Source: Acidithiobacillus sp. (GTDB taxonomy: Bacteria; Pseudomonadota; Gammaproteobacteria; Acidithiobacillales; Acidithiobacillaceae). From it: a stretch of 39,389 bases of DNA. Where the stretch lies: the NCBI RefSeq assembly GCF_023256195.1, contig NZ_JAGDWX010000007.1, forward strand, positions 1 to 39,389. Reading direction: 5' to 3'. Position numbers and translations under genes: made by a program. Below are positions 7,948 to 15,900 of this stretch, piece by piece; position 1 is the first letter of the stretch; each line of letters opens with the position of its first letter. The notes below the pieces were generated by a model. The model worked only from the letters and a program-made list of their open reading frames with translations. It searched no databases and was not told the DNA's origin.

Positions 7948-8253
7948 ATGAACCGAAACGATTTCAAAGAGCACTCCCGCATCACGGTCACCTGGCGGGA
8001 CAAGGAAGGCAAGCTGCGTCCGGGGAATTTCTACGTCTACGCCCTCTTGAAGGACGCCATGATCGTGCGCGCGACGGACAAGGACGGATTGCTGCGCAAA
8101 CTTCCTTACGCCGATGTGCTGCGCATCGTCAAGGCCAAGGAAGTGGCTCCCCAGGATCGTTACCTGATCCCTGAAGAGGTCCTCAAGGAGGCCAACTGGA
8201 AGGACCGGGACGTGATGATGCGCTACAGCTCCTCGCCCCATCGCGGCAAGTGA
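7948..8253 (+). CDS. Conserved-looking hypothetical protein, 101 aa
   Basis: I do not recognise this family. The protein is small, soluble, rich in charged residues, and has no signal peptide or membrane segment. It starts MNRNDFKEHSRITVTWRDKEGK and has an alternating strand pattern (ITVTWRD, NFYVYALLKDAMIVRATD) that suggests a small beta-barrel, such as an SH3-like or PilZ-like fold, followed by a helix (IPEEVLKEANW). The ATG lies 6 nt after GAGAATCAGCG, a weak ribosome site. It is divergent from soeA, shares its 177-nt upstream region, and is followed by a strong terminator. Codon use matches its neighbours, so it is very probably a real gene. Confidence 0.75.
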   Translation: MNRNDFKEHSRITVTWRDKEGKLRPGNFYVYALLKDAMIVRATDKDGLLRKLPYADVLRIVKAKEVAPQDRYLIPEEVLKEANWKDRDVMMRYSSSPHRGK

Positions 8254-8269
8254 ATCTGGGCCGGTGTGA

Positions 8270-8298
8270 GCCCCGCTCTCAGAGCGGGGCTTCGTTTT
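8270..8298. terminator. Bidirectional intrinsic terminator
   Basis: GCCCCGCTC (8270-8278) and GAGCGGGGC (8282-8290) form a perfect 9-bp stem with a 3-nt loop, followed by TTCGTTTT on the plus strand. It sits between the convergent 101-aa gene (ends 8253) and moaC (ends 8297) and can serve the plus-strand gene fully; on the minus strand the tail is weaker. Confidence 0.85.
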
Positions 8299-8797
8299 AA
8301 GGCTCTCGACGCCAATGACCGCTGCGTCCGCCGCTTTTCTCCAGCAGGCGTACGGAGCTGATCTCCATGCCGCGGTCGATGGCCTTGCACATATCATAGA
8401 CCGTGAGTAGAGCCACACTGACGGCCGTCAACGCCTCCATCTCCACCCCCGTCTGACCACTGCAACGCAGATCTACCCGGCACAGCAGTTGCGCCGGATC
8501 ATCCTGGTCCGCAAACTCCACGTCGACGGCGCTGAGGGCCAGGGGGTGTGCCAAAGGGATCAGGTCGGCCGTCTTCTTGGCGGCCTGGATGGCCGCAATG
8601 CGGGCGACGGCAAGCACGTCGCCCTTGCCGACGCTACCCTCGCGCAGGCGCTCCAAGGTGCTCGTCTGCATGCGGATGGCGCCTTCGGCCCGGGCGCGGC
8701 GTTCGGTGACGGGCTTGTCCGTGACGGCCACCATGTGCGCTTCGCCACGCGCGTTGAAGTGGGTAAGAGGCCGATTCGGGCTGGGCTCTTGGGACAT
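8297..8797 (-). CDS. moaC: Cyclic pyranopterin monophosphate synthase MoaC
   Basis: This 166-aa enzyme converts the MoaA product to cyclic pyranopterin monophosphate in molybdenum cofactor synthesis. MoaC signatures are present: [17 protein letters not shown], the [14 protein letters not shown] helix and the catalytic region [13 protein letters not shown], and the C terminus is the usual [10 protein letters not shown]. The chosen ATG (MSQEPS) has AGGAG 11 nt upstream; an upstream ATG at 8827 would add ten residues. Its ribosome site lies on the opposite strand of the sigma54 promoter of the binding-protein operon. With moaA at 2064 it supports the SoeABC-like molybdoenzyme. Confidence 0.95.
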   Translation of the reverse strand: MSQEPSPNRPLTHFNARGEAHMVAVTDKPVTERRARAEGAIRMQTSTLERLREGSVGKGDVLAVARIAAIQAAKKTADLIPLAHPLALSAVDVEFADQDDPAQLLCRVDLRCSGQTGVEMEALTAVSVALLTVYDMCKAIDRGMEISSVRLLEKSGGRSGHWRREP

Positions 8798-8803
8798 GGA
8801 ATC

Positions 8804-8819
8804 TGGCACTCCTTTTGCT
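8804..8819 (+). promoter_or_regulatory. Sigma54 (-24/-12) promoter for the binding protein-tspS-tspR operon
   Basis: TGGCAC (8804-8809), five bases, then TTGCT (8815-8819) matches the sigma54 consensus TGGCAC-N5-TTGCW; the invariant GG and GC are separated by exactly 10 nt. Transcription would start near 8830, about 25 nt before the ATG at 8855. A GGGACA half-site (8791-8796), matching half of the palindrome upstream of soxX, lies just upstream. Activation by the downstream-encoded regulator would make the operon autoregulated. Confidence 0.75.
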
Positions 8820-8854
8820 TGAATCACGCAGGTCAGAAGGGTGGGGTGTTGGGG

Positions 8855-10384
8855 ATGTCACTGCTGAAGAAGATTCTGATCGCGTGGATTCTGAGCCTAT
8901 TCTGCCTCTCGGCACAAGGGGACCTGCGCTTTCTGCTGCCACCGGTGAGCAGTCCTGCGGTGATGTACGCGGCATTCACGCCCCTGGCCCAGTACCTCAG
9001 CCGGGTGAGCGGAGAGCCGGTGCACCTGAGCTTCAGTGGGAATCTCCAGAGCTTCTATCTCGAGGCCAACAAACCGGTGGCGCAGATCGCCCTGTTCTGC
9101 CCCATCTCCTACCTGCGCGTCGCCCACGAGAGCCCCTATCTCCCGCTCGTGGGTATCGACGGCGGGCCCGGCAGCAACCATAGTGTCATCCTCGTCCGCG
9201 CCGACTCCCCGGTGCACAGTGTACTGCAGCTGCGGGGCAAGAGCTTCGTCATGGGGGATCCCGCCTGTGCCGCCTCGGCCCTACTGCCGTTGTCCCTGCT
9301 CAGCAGCGTCGGCATCGGCACCAAGGACTTCAGCACCTTGCGCCAAAGCGGCTCGGATCAGAGCGCCTTGATGGATGTCGCCGCGCGCTTCTACGATGCC
9401 ACGGCAGTAGCCGAGAACGTGGCCATGCCCTACATCCAGGAGGGGACACTACGGGTGGTGGCACGCATGGACGTGGGCCCCGGTGACCTCATTGCCGCCA
9501 GCGCCGAGGTGCCGCCGGCACTGCGCGAGAAGCTTCGAACCGCCCTCCTCGAGACCGCCCGTGCCGACCCTGCGGCCCTGCACGCGCTGGGTGGCCTCGC
9601 TCGCGGCTTTCATCCTCTGGCCGACGGCGCCTACGCGCCTTTGCGCGCCCTCTACCGCGATCTCTACGGCGCCCGCCTCGATCCCAAGTATCGCAGCAGA
9701 CATCTGGTGCTGGGGATCCCACCGGCTTTTTCGCCAGTGACCGCGGCGCGGCTCTTCGCCCCCCTGTTACAGGCACTGCGCGAGGCTACGGGCGAACCGG
9801 TGGAAGTGTTGATTCCACCCAGCGAGACGGACTACGTGCGCGATCTGCGGGCGGGACGCTATTCGTTTGCCCTCTTGAGTCCGCTCATGCAGCAGGCGGC
9901 CAAGGATCGGCTGCAGGTGCTGGCGCGCCTCGATCCGCCCGATACCGATAAGGGCCTGGCGGTGGTGAGCCTCCTGCACGCCCCGGCCACCCCGGAAGCG
10001 GCCGCCCGCGAGGGGCTGACCATTGCCTACAGCAGCCCTTACTGCAGTGCCGCGGGCATCCTGCGTCCCTGGATAAAGGAGCACGCCCACGGGCGTGCGC
10101 TGCATTGGCTGGGAGTGGCATCGGAGCGCGCGGTTTTTGCGGCCTTGGCTACGCACAAGGCAGACTGGGGTGTGCTGCGTGCCGCCACGGTGAAGAATCT
10201 CATGCGGGAAACCCCCGATACCTGGAGGGTACTGACCATGGCCGGACCTGCGCCAGCCTGGGTCCTGACCTCCGGCACTGCACTGCGGGGCGATCAGCTG
10301 GCGAAGATTCGGCAAGCCTTGGCGGCCATCCCGACGCAGGAACTGCAGGCTGCGGGTTTCGCCAGGATCCGTCCGGTTTCATGA
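8855..10384 (+). CDS. Secreted tandem PhnD-like solute-binding protein (putative sensor partner)
   Basis: This 509-aa protein has a signal peptide (residues 1-22, cut near SAQG) followed by two PhnD/PBP2-type domains, about 24-265 and 268-509, each starting with an LxFxLPP or LVLGIPP strand and a PLxxxLxxxTGEPV motif. PhnD-like domains bind oxyanions, and in sensors such as TtrS a related domain detects tetrathionate. Here it overlaps the kinase gene by ATGA, has a sigma54 promoter and no ABC permease or ATPase nearby, so it is more likely a periplasmic ligand sensor feeding the kinase than a transport protein. The ligand (thiosulfate, tetrathionate or another sulfur oxyanion) is inference. 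Confidence 0.8.
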   Translation: MSLLKKILIAWILSLFCLSAQGDLRFLLPPVSSPAVMYAAFTPLAQYLSRVSGEPVHLSFSGNLQSFYLEANKPVAQIALFCPISYLRVAHESPYLPLVGIDGGPGSNHSVILVRADSPVHSVLQLRGKSFVMGDPACAASALLPLSLLSSVGIGTKDFSTLRQSGSDQSALMDVAARFYDATAVAENVAMPYIQEGTLRVVARMDVGPGDLIAASAEVPPALREKLRTALLETARADPAALHALGGLARGFHPLADGAYAPLRALYRDLYGARLDPKYRSRHLVLGIPPAFSPVTAARLFAPLLQALREATGEPVEVLIPPSETDYVRDLRAGRYSFALLSPLMQQAAKDRLQVLARLDPPDTDKGLAVVSLLHAPATPEAAAREGLTIAYSSPYCSAAGILRPWIKEHAHGRALHWLGVASERAVFAALATHKADWGVLRAATVKNLMRETPDTWRVLTMAGPAPAWVLTSGTALRGDQLAKIRQALAAIPTQELQAAGFARIRPVS

Positions 10385-11916
10385 GCCGCGAACTGGTGGA
10401 GCTACCGGGTATCGACCAGCCCTCCGAAGCTTCCGCAGTATCGTCTGCGCCGAGGCCCGCCGGGACACGGATCTTTCGCTCCTGGCCCTACCTCTGGCAG
10501 CGGCTCAGCTGGCGCAGCAAGAGCATGGCCTTCGTCCTGCTGCTCGTGGCACTCGTCTACGCGCTCATCGCTGTCTTCCTCTACACCTCGGTGCGCGCCG
10601 ACCTCACCAGTCAGGTGCAGAACGAGCTGGCACGCCTTACCGAGAACATCGCTCGGGATGCCGCCAATCCCATCCTGCTCAAGGATGGCGGCAAGCTGGC
10701 GCAGCTGGCCCACCCGGGCAATCCTCTGGTCCGCTCCGTCGAGATCGTCGACCGCAGTGGGGTCGTCGTCGCCAGTACTCAGCTCAGCCAGCTCGGCGAG
10801 CCGGCACGGCTGCCGCCGCGCTCTGTCAGTCAAGCCGATCTGTTCCGGGCGGCCATCGCCGCGGGCTCCTACGATCTGGGCACGGTCTGGCTACAGGGCA
10901 ACCGTCAGAAGATCAACGCGCTGGTGGATGAGCGTCTCAACCGCACCACCAGCCGCCTCCTGATCCTGGGAGCCATCACCGCCCTCCTCGGACTGCTGGG
11001 GGCGTATCTGGTGAGCCTGGCCATCACCCGGCCGGTGCTGCGGCTGCTGCACGACATCGAGGGTATGGAACAACGCCTGGGTCTGGAGGACCGCCGCGAT
11101 CCGCAAGCCCCCGATCGTCACGGCGACGAACTCCATCGTCTGGAGCGAGCTTTTCGCATGACCGAGGTGCGACTGCACGAGCACCTCCAGGAACTGCAAC
11201 GCCTGCATCAGCGCCAGCAGGATATGCAGTGCATGGCGACCATCGGCGAGATGTCTTCCCAGGTCGCCCACGAGATTCGCAATGCCTTGTCCTCTCTGCG
11301 CGGTGCGGCGCGCTACCTGGTCCGCTACGGCGGCCAGGACGCTGGCAAGGGCAACCTGGTGCCCGAAGACTTTCTGTCGATCATCGAAGAAGAGGTACAG
11401 AGACTCTACGACATGACCCAGGGTTTTCTCGACTTTGGTCGCTCCTACCGACCCGAGTACGTCGACACTGCGCTGTGTACCTTGCTGCAGCGCTGCGTCG
11501 AACGCCACCGTCCGGATTTCGAGGGACATGGTGTCGAGGTAGAGTTGGACTGTCCCGGCGATCTGCACGCCATCGTCGACCCCTCGCTCATTGCTCAGGC
11601 GCTCAGCAACCTGCTGCTCAACGCCATCGACGCAGTGCCGCAGCCGGGCGGGCGAATCGCGCTGCGTGCCCGTCCGGAAACACCGGGGATGGTGTGTATC
11701 GCCGTCCGCGACAACGGCCCCGGGGTACCTGCCGACAAAAGGTCGGCGATCTTCAAACCCTACGTGACCACCAAGACCAAGGGCAGCGGTCTGGGTCTGG
11801 CCATGGTGGCAAAGATCATGATGGTGCACGAGGGTCGCGTAGAACTGAAAGATGCCGATCAGGGCGCCGAATTTGTCCTGCACATTCCCGATCGCCTATC
11901 CTCAGACGCCGTGTAA
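10381..11916 (+). CDS. tspS: Membrane sensor histidine kinase (TspS-like)
   Basis: This 511-aa kinase has TM1 about residues 49-70, a periplasmic domain of about 120 residues, TM2 about 192-213, a HAMP-like linker, the H box SSQVAHEIRNALSSLRG with H297, the N box NLLLNAIDAV, and G boxes DNGPGVP and GSGLGLAM. It is an NtrB/ZraS-type kinase that pairs with sigma54 regulators. The ATG overlaps the stop of the binding-protein gene, and the regulator follows 33 nt later. In A. caldus an equivalent kinase, TspS, next to the sox operon controls sox transcription; the name is given by this synteny. The signal sensed is unknown. Confidence 0.88.
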   Translation: MSRELVELPGIDQPSEASAVSSAPRPAGTRIFRSWPYLWQRLSWRSKSMAFVLLLVALVYALIAVFLYTSVRADLTSQVQNELARLTENIARDAANPILLKDGGKLAQLAHPGNPLVRSVEIVDRSGVVVASTQLSQLGEPARLPPRSVSQADLFRAAIAAGSYDLGTVWLQGNRQKINALVDERLNRTTSRLLILGAITALLGLLGAYLVSLAITRPVLRLLHDIEGMEQRLGLEDRRDPQAPDRHGDELHRLERAFRMTEVRLHEHLQELQRLHQRQQDMQCMATIGEMSSQVAHEIRNALSSLRGAARYLVRYGGQDAGKGNLVPEDFLSIIEEEVQRLYDMTQGFLDFGRSYRPEYVDTALCTLLQRCVERHRPDFEGHGVEVELDCPGDLHAIVDPSLIAQALSNLLLNAIDAVPQPGGRIALRARPETPGMVCIAVRDNGPGVPADKRSAIFKPYVTTKTKGSGLGLAMVAKIMMVHEGRVELKDADQGAEFVLHIPDRLSSDAV

Positions 11917-11949
11917 CGCCATCCACCCCGGCGCCCTTGTGAGGATTCC

Positions 11950-13317
11950 ATGGAAGCACCCATACTTATCGTTGAGGACGAACGCAATCTGCGCCGCGTA
12001 CTGGCCGCAGTGCTGGCGGCGGAGGGTTTTGCCACCCGTGAGGCGGAAAGCGCCGAAGCGGCCCTGGAGTCCATCCGCCAGCAGCCCCCGGCCTTGATTC
12101 TGACCGACCAGCGCCTGCCCGGTCGATCCGGTACCGATCTCCTGCGGGAAGTGAAGAGCACACATCCGGAGATCCCTGTCATCATCACCACCGCCTACGG
12201 CGAGATCGAGCATGCGGTGGACGCTATCAAGGCCGGCGCGGAGCACTACCTGACCAAACCGGTGGACGAGGGGGAGCTTATCGCCCTCCTGCGCCAGGTA
12301 CTGGGGCAGCGGGGGCGGGTCCTGCCGCCCTTGCGCCAGGAGCCGCGCCGGCACGGTCTGATCGGGGTCAGCCGTGCCATCGAAACCCTTCTGGAAACCA
12401 TCGATCTGGTGGCTCCGGCGCCCTCCAACGTGCTGATCACCGGCGAATCCGGTACCGGCAAGGAACTGGTGGCAAAAGCTCTGCACGACGCCTCGCCGCG
12501 CGCCGGCCAACCCTTCATCGCCTTCAACTGCGGTGCCATCCCCTTGGAGCTGGTGGAAAGCGAGATTTTTGGTTTCGAGCGGGGCGCTTTTACCGGCGCG
12601 ACCCGCTCCCAGGCCGGCAAGCTGGAGATGGCCGCCAGCGGGACGCTCTTTCTGGACGAGGTGGGAGACATGCCCCTGCCCATGCAGGTGAAGCTGCTCA
12701 GAGCTCTGCAGGAGCGGGAGTTCACCCGTCTCGGTACGCATCAGACGGTGCCGCTGCAGGCCCGTATCGTGGCCGCGACCCACATCGATCTGGCGCAGGC
12801 CGTCAGCGACGGGCGATTCCGGGAGGACCTCTACTATCGCCTCAACGTCATCCCTCTGCACATTCCTCCGCTGCGGGAGCGCCGCGCCGACATTGCCCCC
12901 CTGGTGCGCCATTTCTTGACGAAGATCAGCGCGGACATCGGCCGGACACCGCCCATCGCCATCAGCAGTGAGGCCCTGGCGACTCTGGAGGCCTACGACT
13001 GGCCCGGAAACATCCGACAGCTGGAAAATCTCCTGGAGCGCATGATCGTCCTCAGCCGCGGGCCCGAGATCCGCCGTCAGGATCTGCCGGCAGAACTCTT
13101 GGGCAAGACGGGCACCGACCATGGCCCCATGAGTCCCTTCGATCTTCCTTCCCTGGAACGACAGACGGTGTTGAGCGCCCTGGAAAAAACCCGCTTCAAT
13201 CAGAGTCAGGCAGCGGTGCTCCTGGGTATCAGCCGCAAGCAGCTGCGCACCAAGATGAAGAATCTGGGACTGTTGGGCGATCACGAAAGCGACGACGAAC
13301 TTGGCGAGGGCGAGTGA
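11950..13317 (+). CDS. tspR: Sigma54-dependent response regulator (TspR-like)
   Basis: This 455-aa NtrC-family activator has a receiver domain (residues 1-118, acceptor D53 in LTDQRLPG, K103-P104), an AAA+ domain with Walker A GESGTGKE (165-172) and the sigma54-contacting GAFTGA loop (212-217), and a C-terminal Fis-type helix-turn-helix (NQSQAAVLLGISRKQLRTKMK). It should be phosphorylated by the adjacent kinase and activate sigma54 promoters. Two such promoters occur here, at 8804 and 13552, and a palindrome suited to a Fis-type dimer lies just after its stop codon. All key residues are intact. TspR in A. caldus is the described counterpart. Confidence 0.93.
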   Translation: MEAPILIVEDERNLRRVLAAVLAAEGFATREAESAEAALESIRQQPPALILTDQRLPGRSGTDLLREVKSTHPEIPVIITTAYGEIEHAVDAIKAGAEHYLTKPVDEGELIALLRQVLGQRGRVLPPLRQEPRRHGLIGVSRAIETLLETIDLVAPAPSNVLITGESGTGKELVAKALHDASPRAGQPFIAFNCGAIPLELVESEIFGFERGAFTGATRSQAGKLEMAASGTLFLDEVGDMPLPMQVKLLRALQEREFTRLGTHQTVPLQARIVAATHIDLAQAVSDGRFREDLYYRLNVIPLHIPPLRERRADIAPLVRHFLTKISADIGRTPPIAISSEALATLEAYDWPGNIRQLENLLERMIVLSRGPEIRRQDLPAELLGKTGTDHGPMSPFDLPSLERQTVLSALEKTRFNQSQAAVLLGISRKQLRTKMKNLGLLGDHESDDELGEGE

Positions 13318-13323
13318 TTGGCC

Positions 13324-13367
13324 GGCTCTGTCCCGTTTGGGACAAGGAGTCCCTGTCGAACAGAGCC
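13324..13367 (+). promoter_or_regulatory. Candidate upstream activator sequence for TspR
   Basis: A perfect palindrome TGTCCC-GTTT-GGGACA (13329-13344) lies inside a larger inverted repeat GGCTCTGT (13324-13331)/ACAGAGCC (13360-13367). A third half-site GTCCC (13349-13353) follows, so GTCCC, GGGAC and GTCCC alternate. The palindrome centre is about 240 nt upstream of the expected soxX transcription start, compatible with an enhancer for a Fis-type regulator. From memory, a closely similar palindrome was reported as the TspR site in A. caldus. The larger repeat could also act as a hairpin after tspR, but there is no T run. Confidence 0.65.
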
Positions 13368-13465
13368 ATGCGCAGGACGCGGCTTCGGCAAACCGCCGCG
13401 CAGAGGCTGAGCCGCTGCCCGAGCGTACTCGCCCACCCGCGCCGGCGCCCGCGCAAAGCCCATCC

Positions 13466-13488
13466 TTTAGGGCATTTGTGCACCTAAA
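13466..13488. repeat. Short inverted repeat in the soxX upstream region
   Basis: TTTAGG (13466-13471) and CCTAAA (13483-13488) are a perfect 6-bp inverted repeat with an 11-nt spacer, between the activator site and the sigma54 promoter. A further pair TATAG (13524-13528)/CTATA (13539-13543) follows. These may be bending or regulator sites; no protein can be assigned. Confidence 0.3.
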
Positions 13489-13551
13489 CGGGCGAATTTT
13501 TCTCTCCGCAAGACTCTACAATTTATAGTAGGTTAATGCTATAGGACGTTT

Positions 13552-13567
13552 TGGCACGAATTCTGCT
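13552..13567 (+). promoter_or_regulatory. Sigma54 (-24/-12) promoter of the sox operon
   Basis: TGGCAC (13552-13557), five bases, then CTGCT (13563-13567), with GG and GC exactly 10 nt apart, fits the sigma54 consensus. Transcription would start near 13578, about 39 nt before the soxX ATG. An open frame starting with TTG at 13551 runs across this element, so the real soxX start must be downstream. Confidence 0.8.
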
Positions 13568-13616
13568 CCTGTTTTTTTGCCCATGTTACGAAAGGGCAGC
13601 ACCACAGGAGTACGAT

Positions 13617-14015
13617 ATGAAACTCGATACCATCGTTCGCGCGGGAATGCTCAGCAGTCTCCTCGGTACCCTTTTATTCCTGGGCGCTGTAGATCGTGTC
13701 CAGGCCGCCGAGAATGCGGCGGCGCAGAGCAACATCGAAGCGGGCCGAGCCATTGCCTTCGATCGGGAAAAGGGGAACTGTCTTGCCTGCCACGCGCTTC
13801 CAGGCGGCTCCCAAGCCGGCAACGTCGCTCCGGCCCTTCCCATGAAGGGAGTGACCTTCCAGCAGATGTTCCAGACCAAAGAAAAACTGGTGGCTTTTTT
13901 GGCAGACCCGGAAAAGTTGTTTCCCTATGCCAATATGCCGCAATTTGGAAAAAATGACGTTCTGACACCGAAAGAATTACAGCAGGTGGCGGATTACCTC
14001 TGGTCCTTGAATTAA
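13617..14015 (+). CDS. soxX: SoxX, monohaem cytochrome c subunit
   Basis: This 132-aa periplasmic protein has a Sec signal peptide (about residues 1-30, cut after VQA), one haem site C55-L-A-C58-H59 and a likely axial M107 in YANMPQFG, then the usual C-terminal helix ELQQVADYLWSL. SoxX pairs with SoxA to attach thiosulfate oxidatively to the SoxY cysteine. The ATG at 13617 has AGGAG 6 nt upstream and lies about 39 nt downstream of the expected sigma54 transcription start. First gene of soxX-Y-Z-A-DUF302-B. Confidence 0.95.
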   Translation: MKLDTIVRAGMLSSLLGTLLFLGAVDRVQAAENAAAQSNIEAGRAIAFDREKGNCLACHALPGGSQAGNVAPALPMKGVTFQQMFQTKEKLVAFLADPEKLFPYANMPQFGKNDVLTPKELQQVADYLWSLN

Positions 14016-14041
14016 GCCCGTTATTTAGGAGTAGACCATCC

Positions 14042-14554
14042 ATGAAGAAAACTATCCAGCGTCGCCAGTTTCTTGGCACCAGCCTTGTCGCGGGAGCTGC
14101 GGTTACCCTGGCTGGCGGCACCCTGCTCCGCTCCGGCGCAGCTCTCGCCGACAACGTCGCCGGTTGGCCGGCCAAGGCCTTTGACGCCAAGGCCCTCGAT
14201 CAGGCCATGGCCGCCAGTGTGGGCAAGAGCAACGTTCCGGTCTCGCCCAAGGTGAAGCTCACGGCCCCCACCATCGCCGAGAACGGCGGTGCCGTGCCCG
14301 TTACCATCGAAATCGACTCGCCCATGACTGCAGACGATTACGTCAGCACGGTCTGGCTCTTCGTCGACCATAACCCGACTCCCTTGGCCAGTCAGTTCGA
14401 CCTGACGCCGGCCCTGGGCGCCGCCTATTTCCAGCAACGCATCAAGATGGCCAAGACCGACAACGTACGGGTCATTGCCAAGACCAACAAGGGTGAGCTG
14501 ATGGCCTCCGCCCCCCGTGAGGTCAAGGTCACCATTGGCGGCTGTGGCGGTTGA
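14042..14554 (+). CDS. soxY: SoxY, sulfur-carrier subunit
   Basis: This 170-aa protein has a Tat signal (IQRRQFLGTSLVAGAAVTLAG), an immunoglobulin-like SoxY core and the C-terminal swinging arm ending IGGCGG with C168, the cysteine that carries thiosulfate and sulfane sulfur intermediates. It works as a SoxYZ heterodimer in the periplasm; Tat export fits co-export with signal-less SoxZ. It lies 26 nt after soxX and 45 nt before soxZ. All hallmark residues are intact. Confidence 0.97.
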   Translation: MKKTIQRRQFLGTSLVAGAAVTLAGGTLLRSGAALADNVAGWPAKAFDAKALDQAMAASVGKSNVPVSPKVKLTAPTIAENGGAVPVTIEIDSPMTADDYVSTVWLFVDHNPTPLASQFDLTPALGAAYFQQRIKMAKTDNVRVIAKTNKGELMASAPREVKVTIGGCGG

Positions 14555-14599
14555 GTACGGCAACACCCGATTACTTGAGACTTCGAGAGGAACGACAGC

Positions 14600-14932
14600 A
14601 TGGCAGACAATATCGGTAACCCCATGATCCGCATGGCTAACAGTGCCAAGAAGGGGGAGGTGGTGGAGGTCCGTTCCCTGATCATGAATCCCATGACCAC
14701 GGGCCTGACCAAAGACAAGGAGGGCAAGCCCATCCCGGCCCACTTCATCCAGACGGTCAGCGTGACCTTCGACAACGCCAAGTTGCTGGACATCGACTGG
14801 AGCACGGCGGTCAGCGCCAATCCCTACCTCGCCTTCAAGATGCGGGCAGAGAAGAGCGGTACGCTGAAGATGGTCTGGAAGGACAATCAGAATGGAGTCT
14901 GGAGCGCAGAATCCAAGCTGACGGTGAGTTGA
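14600..14932 (+). CDS. soxZ: SoxZ, partner of SoxY
   Basis: This 110-aa protein without a signal peptide is the SoxZ half of the SoxYZ carrier: IRMANSAKKGEVVEVRSLIMNPMTTGL is the conserved N-terminal strand region, followed by HFIQTVSVTF and an FKMRAEKSGTLKMVWKDNQNG C-terminal sandwich. It is expected to reach the periplasm bound to Tat-exported SoxY. The ATG has a GAGAGG ribosome site. It lies 45 nt after soxY and 52 nt before soxA. Confidence 0.97.
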   Translation: MADNIGNPMIRMANSAKKGEVVEVRSLIMNPMTTGLTKDKEGKPIPAHFIQTVSVTFDNAKLLDIDWSTAVSANPYLAFKMRAEKSGTLKMVWKDNQNGVWSAESKLTVS

Positions 14933-14984
14933 TGAAGACGGTACTGCGACCGCCGCGGTACCCGAATCGAGGAGGAAACAGACA

Positions 14985-15848
14985 ATGAAGCAATGGTTTT
15001 TGACCCTGTCTCTAGGAGCCCTCGTGGGCGTCGCCGGCAGTGCGCAGGCCGTCAACTGGTGGGATATCGGCAACCTCAAGACCTCGCCGGCGCAGACCCT
15101 GAAGGAATCTCACGAGCTCTTCAAACAGCAGCATCCCGACCTGCCTTTCGACAAGTATGCTCTGGGCGCCTACGCCTTCAGTCCCGAGCTGTACAGTCAG
15201 TACCAGGAGGCCATGCAGTTCAACCCGGGCGATCTCACGCTCTCCACCGGGAAAGCACTCTGGGACAAACCCTTCAAGAACGGCAAGACCTACGCCAGTT
15301 GCTATCCCGACGGCGGCAAGGGGGTGGCAGCACACTACCCCATGTACGACAGCAAGACCCACGAGGTGGAAACCATCGGCACCAGCATCAATGCCTGCCG
15401 GGTTGCCAATGGTGAGGCGCCCTTGAAGTACGGCAGCGCAGATATGATCGCCCTGCAGACCTATCTGACCTCGCTCTCCAACGGCATGCCCGTGGCGGTC
15501 AAGGTGGACGGTCCGGGGGCGACCAAGGCCTTCCAGGAAGGCAAGGCTTATTACTTCATGAAGCGCGGCCAGCTGGGCTTTTCCTGCGCATCCTGCCACA
15601 TGGCCTACGATGGCAAGTATCTACGGGACCAGATCATTTCTCCGGCGCAGGGGGAGACGGCGCACTTCCCCACCTACCGTGCAGCCTGGTCGGCGGTGAA
15701 TACGCTGCAAAAACGGATCCAAGGTTGCAACAAGAATGTCGGCGCGCAGCCGCAGCCCCTGGAAAGCAAGGATTATCGTAACGTCGAGTATTTCATGGCC
15801 TATCTCAGTAATGGCATAAAGATCAATGTGCCGGGATATCGCCCCTGA
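14985..15848 (+). CDS. soxA: SoxA, monohaem c-type cytochrome, catalytic partner of SoxX
   Basis: This 287-aa periplasmic protein has a Sec signal (residues 1-22, cut near AQA-V). It has a single CxxCH haem site at residues 201-205 (CASCH) and the catalytic cysteine C248 in RIQGCNK, which becomes a persulfide haem ligand. The N-terminal haem of dihaem SoxA proteins is missing; C106 and C138 remain there and probably form a disulfide. With SoxX it joins thiosulfate to SoxY C168. AGGAGG lies upstream of the ATG. The monohaem type is one of the known SoxA classes. Confidence 0.96.
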   Translation: MKQWFLTLSLGALVGVAGSAQAVNWWDIGNLKTSPAQTLKESHELFKQQHPDLPFDKYALGAYAFSPELYSQYQEAMQFNPGDLTLSTGKALWDKPFKNGKTYASCYPDGGKGVAAHYPMYDSKTHEVETIGTSINACRVANGEAPLKYGSADMIALQTYLTSLSNGMPVAVKVDGPGATKAFQEGKAYYFMKRGQLGFSCASCHMAYDGKYLRDQIISPAQGETAHFPTYRAAWSAVNTLQKRIQGCNKNVGAQPQPLESKDYRNVEYFMAYLSNGIKINVPGYRP

Positions 15849-15900
15849 TCGGCCGTACGATCCGTCCCTGCTATCCGCCCATATCTGAAGGAAGGTCACC

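Noticed and set aside
13551-13616. TTG-started N-terminal extension of soxX
   Set aside because: The extension overlaps the sigma54 promoter and would place translation upstream of the transcription start; the ATG at 13617 has an AGGAG site and gives a normal signal peptide.
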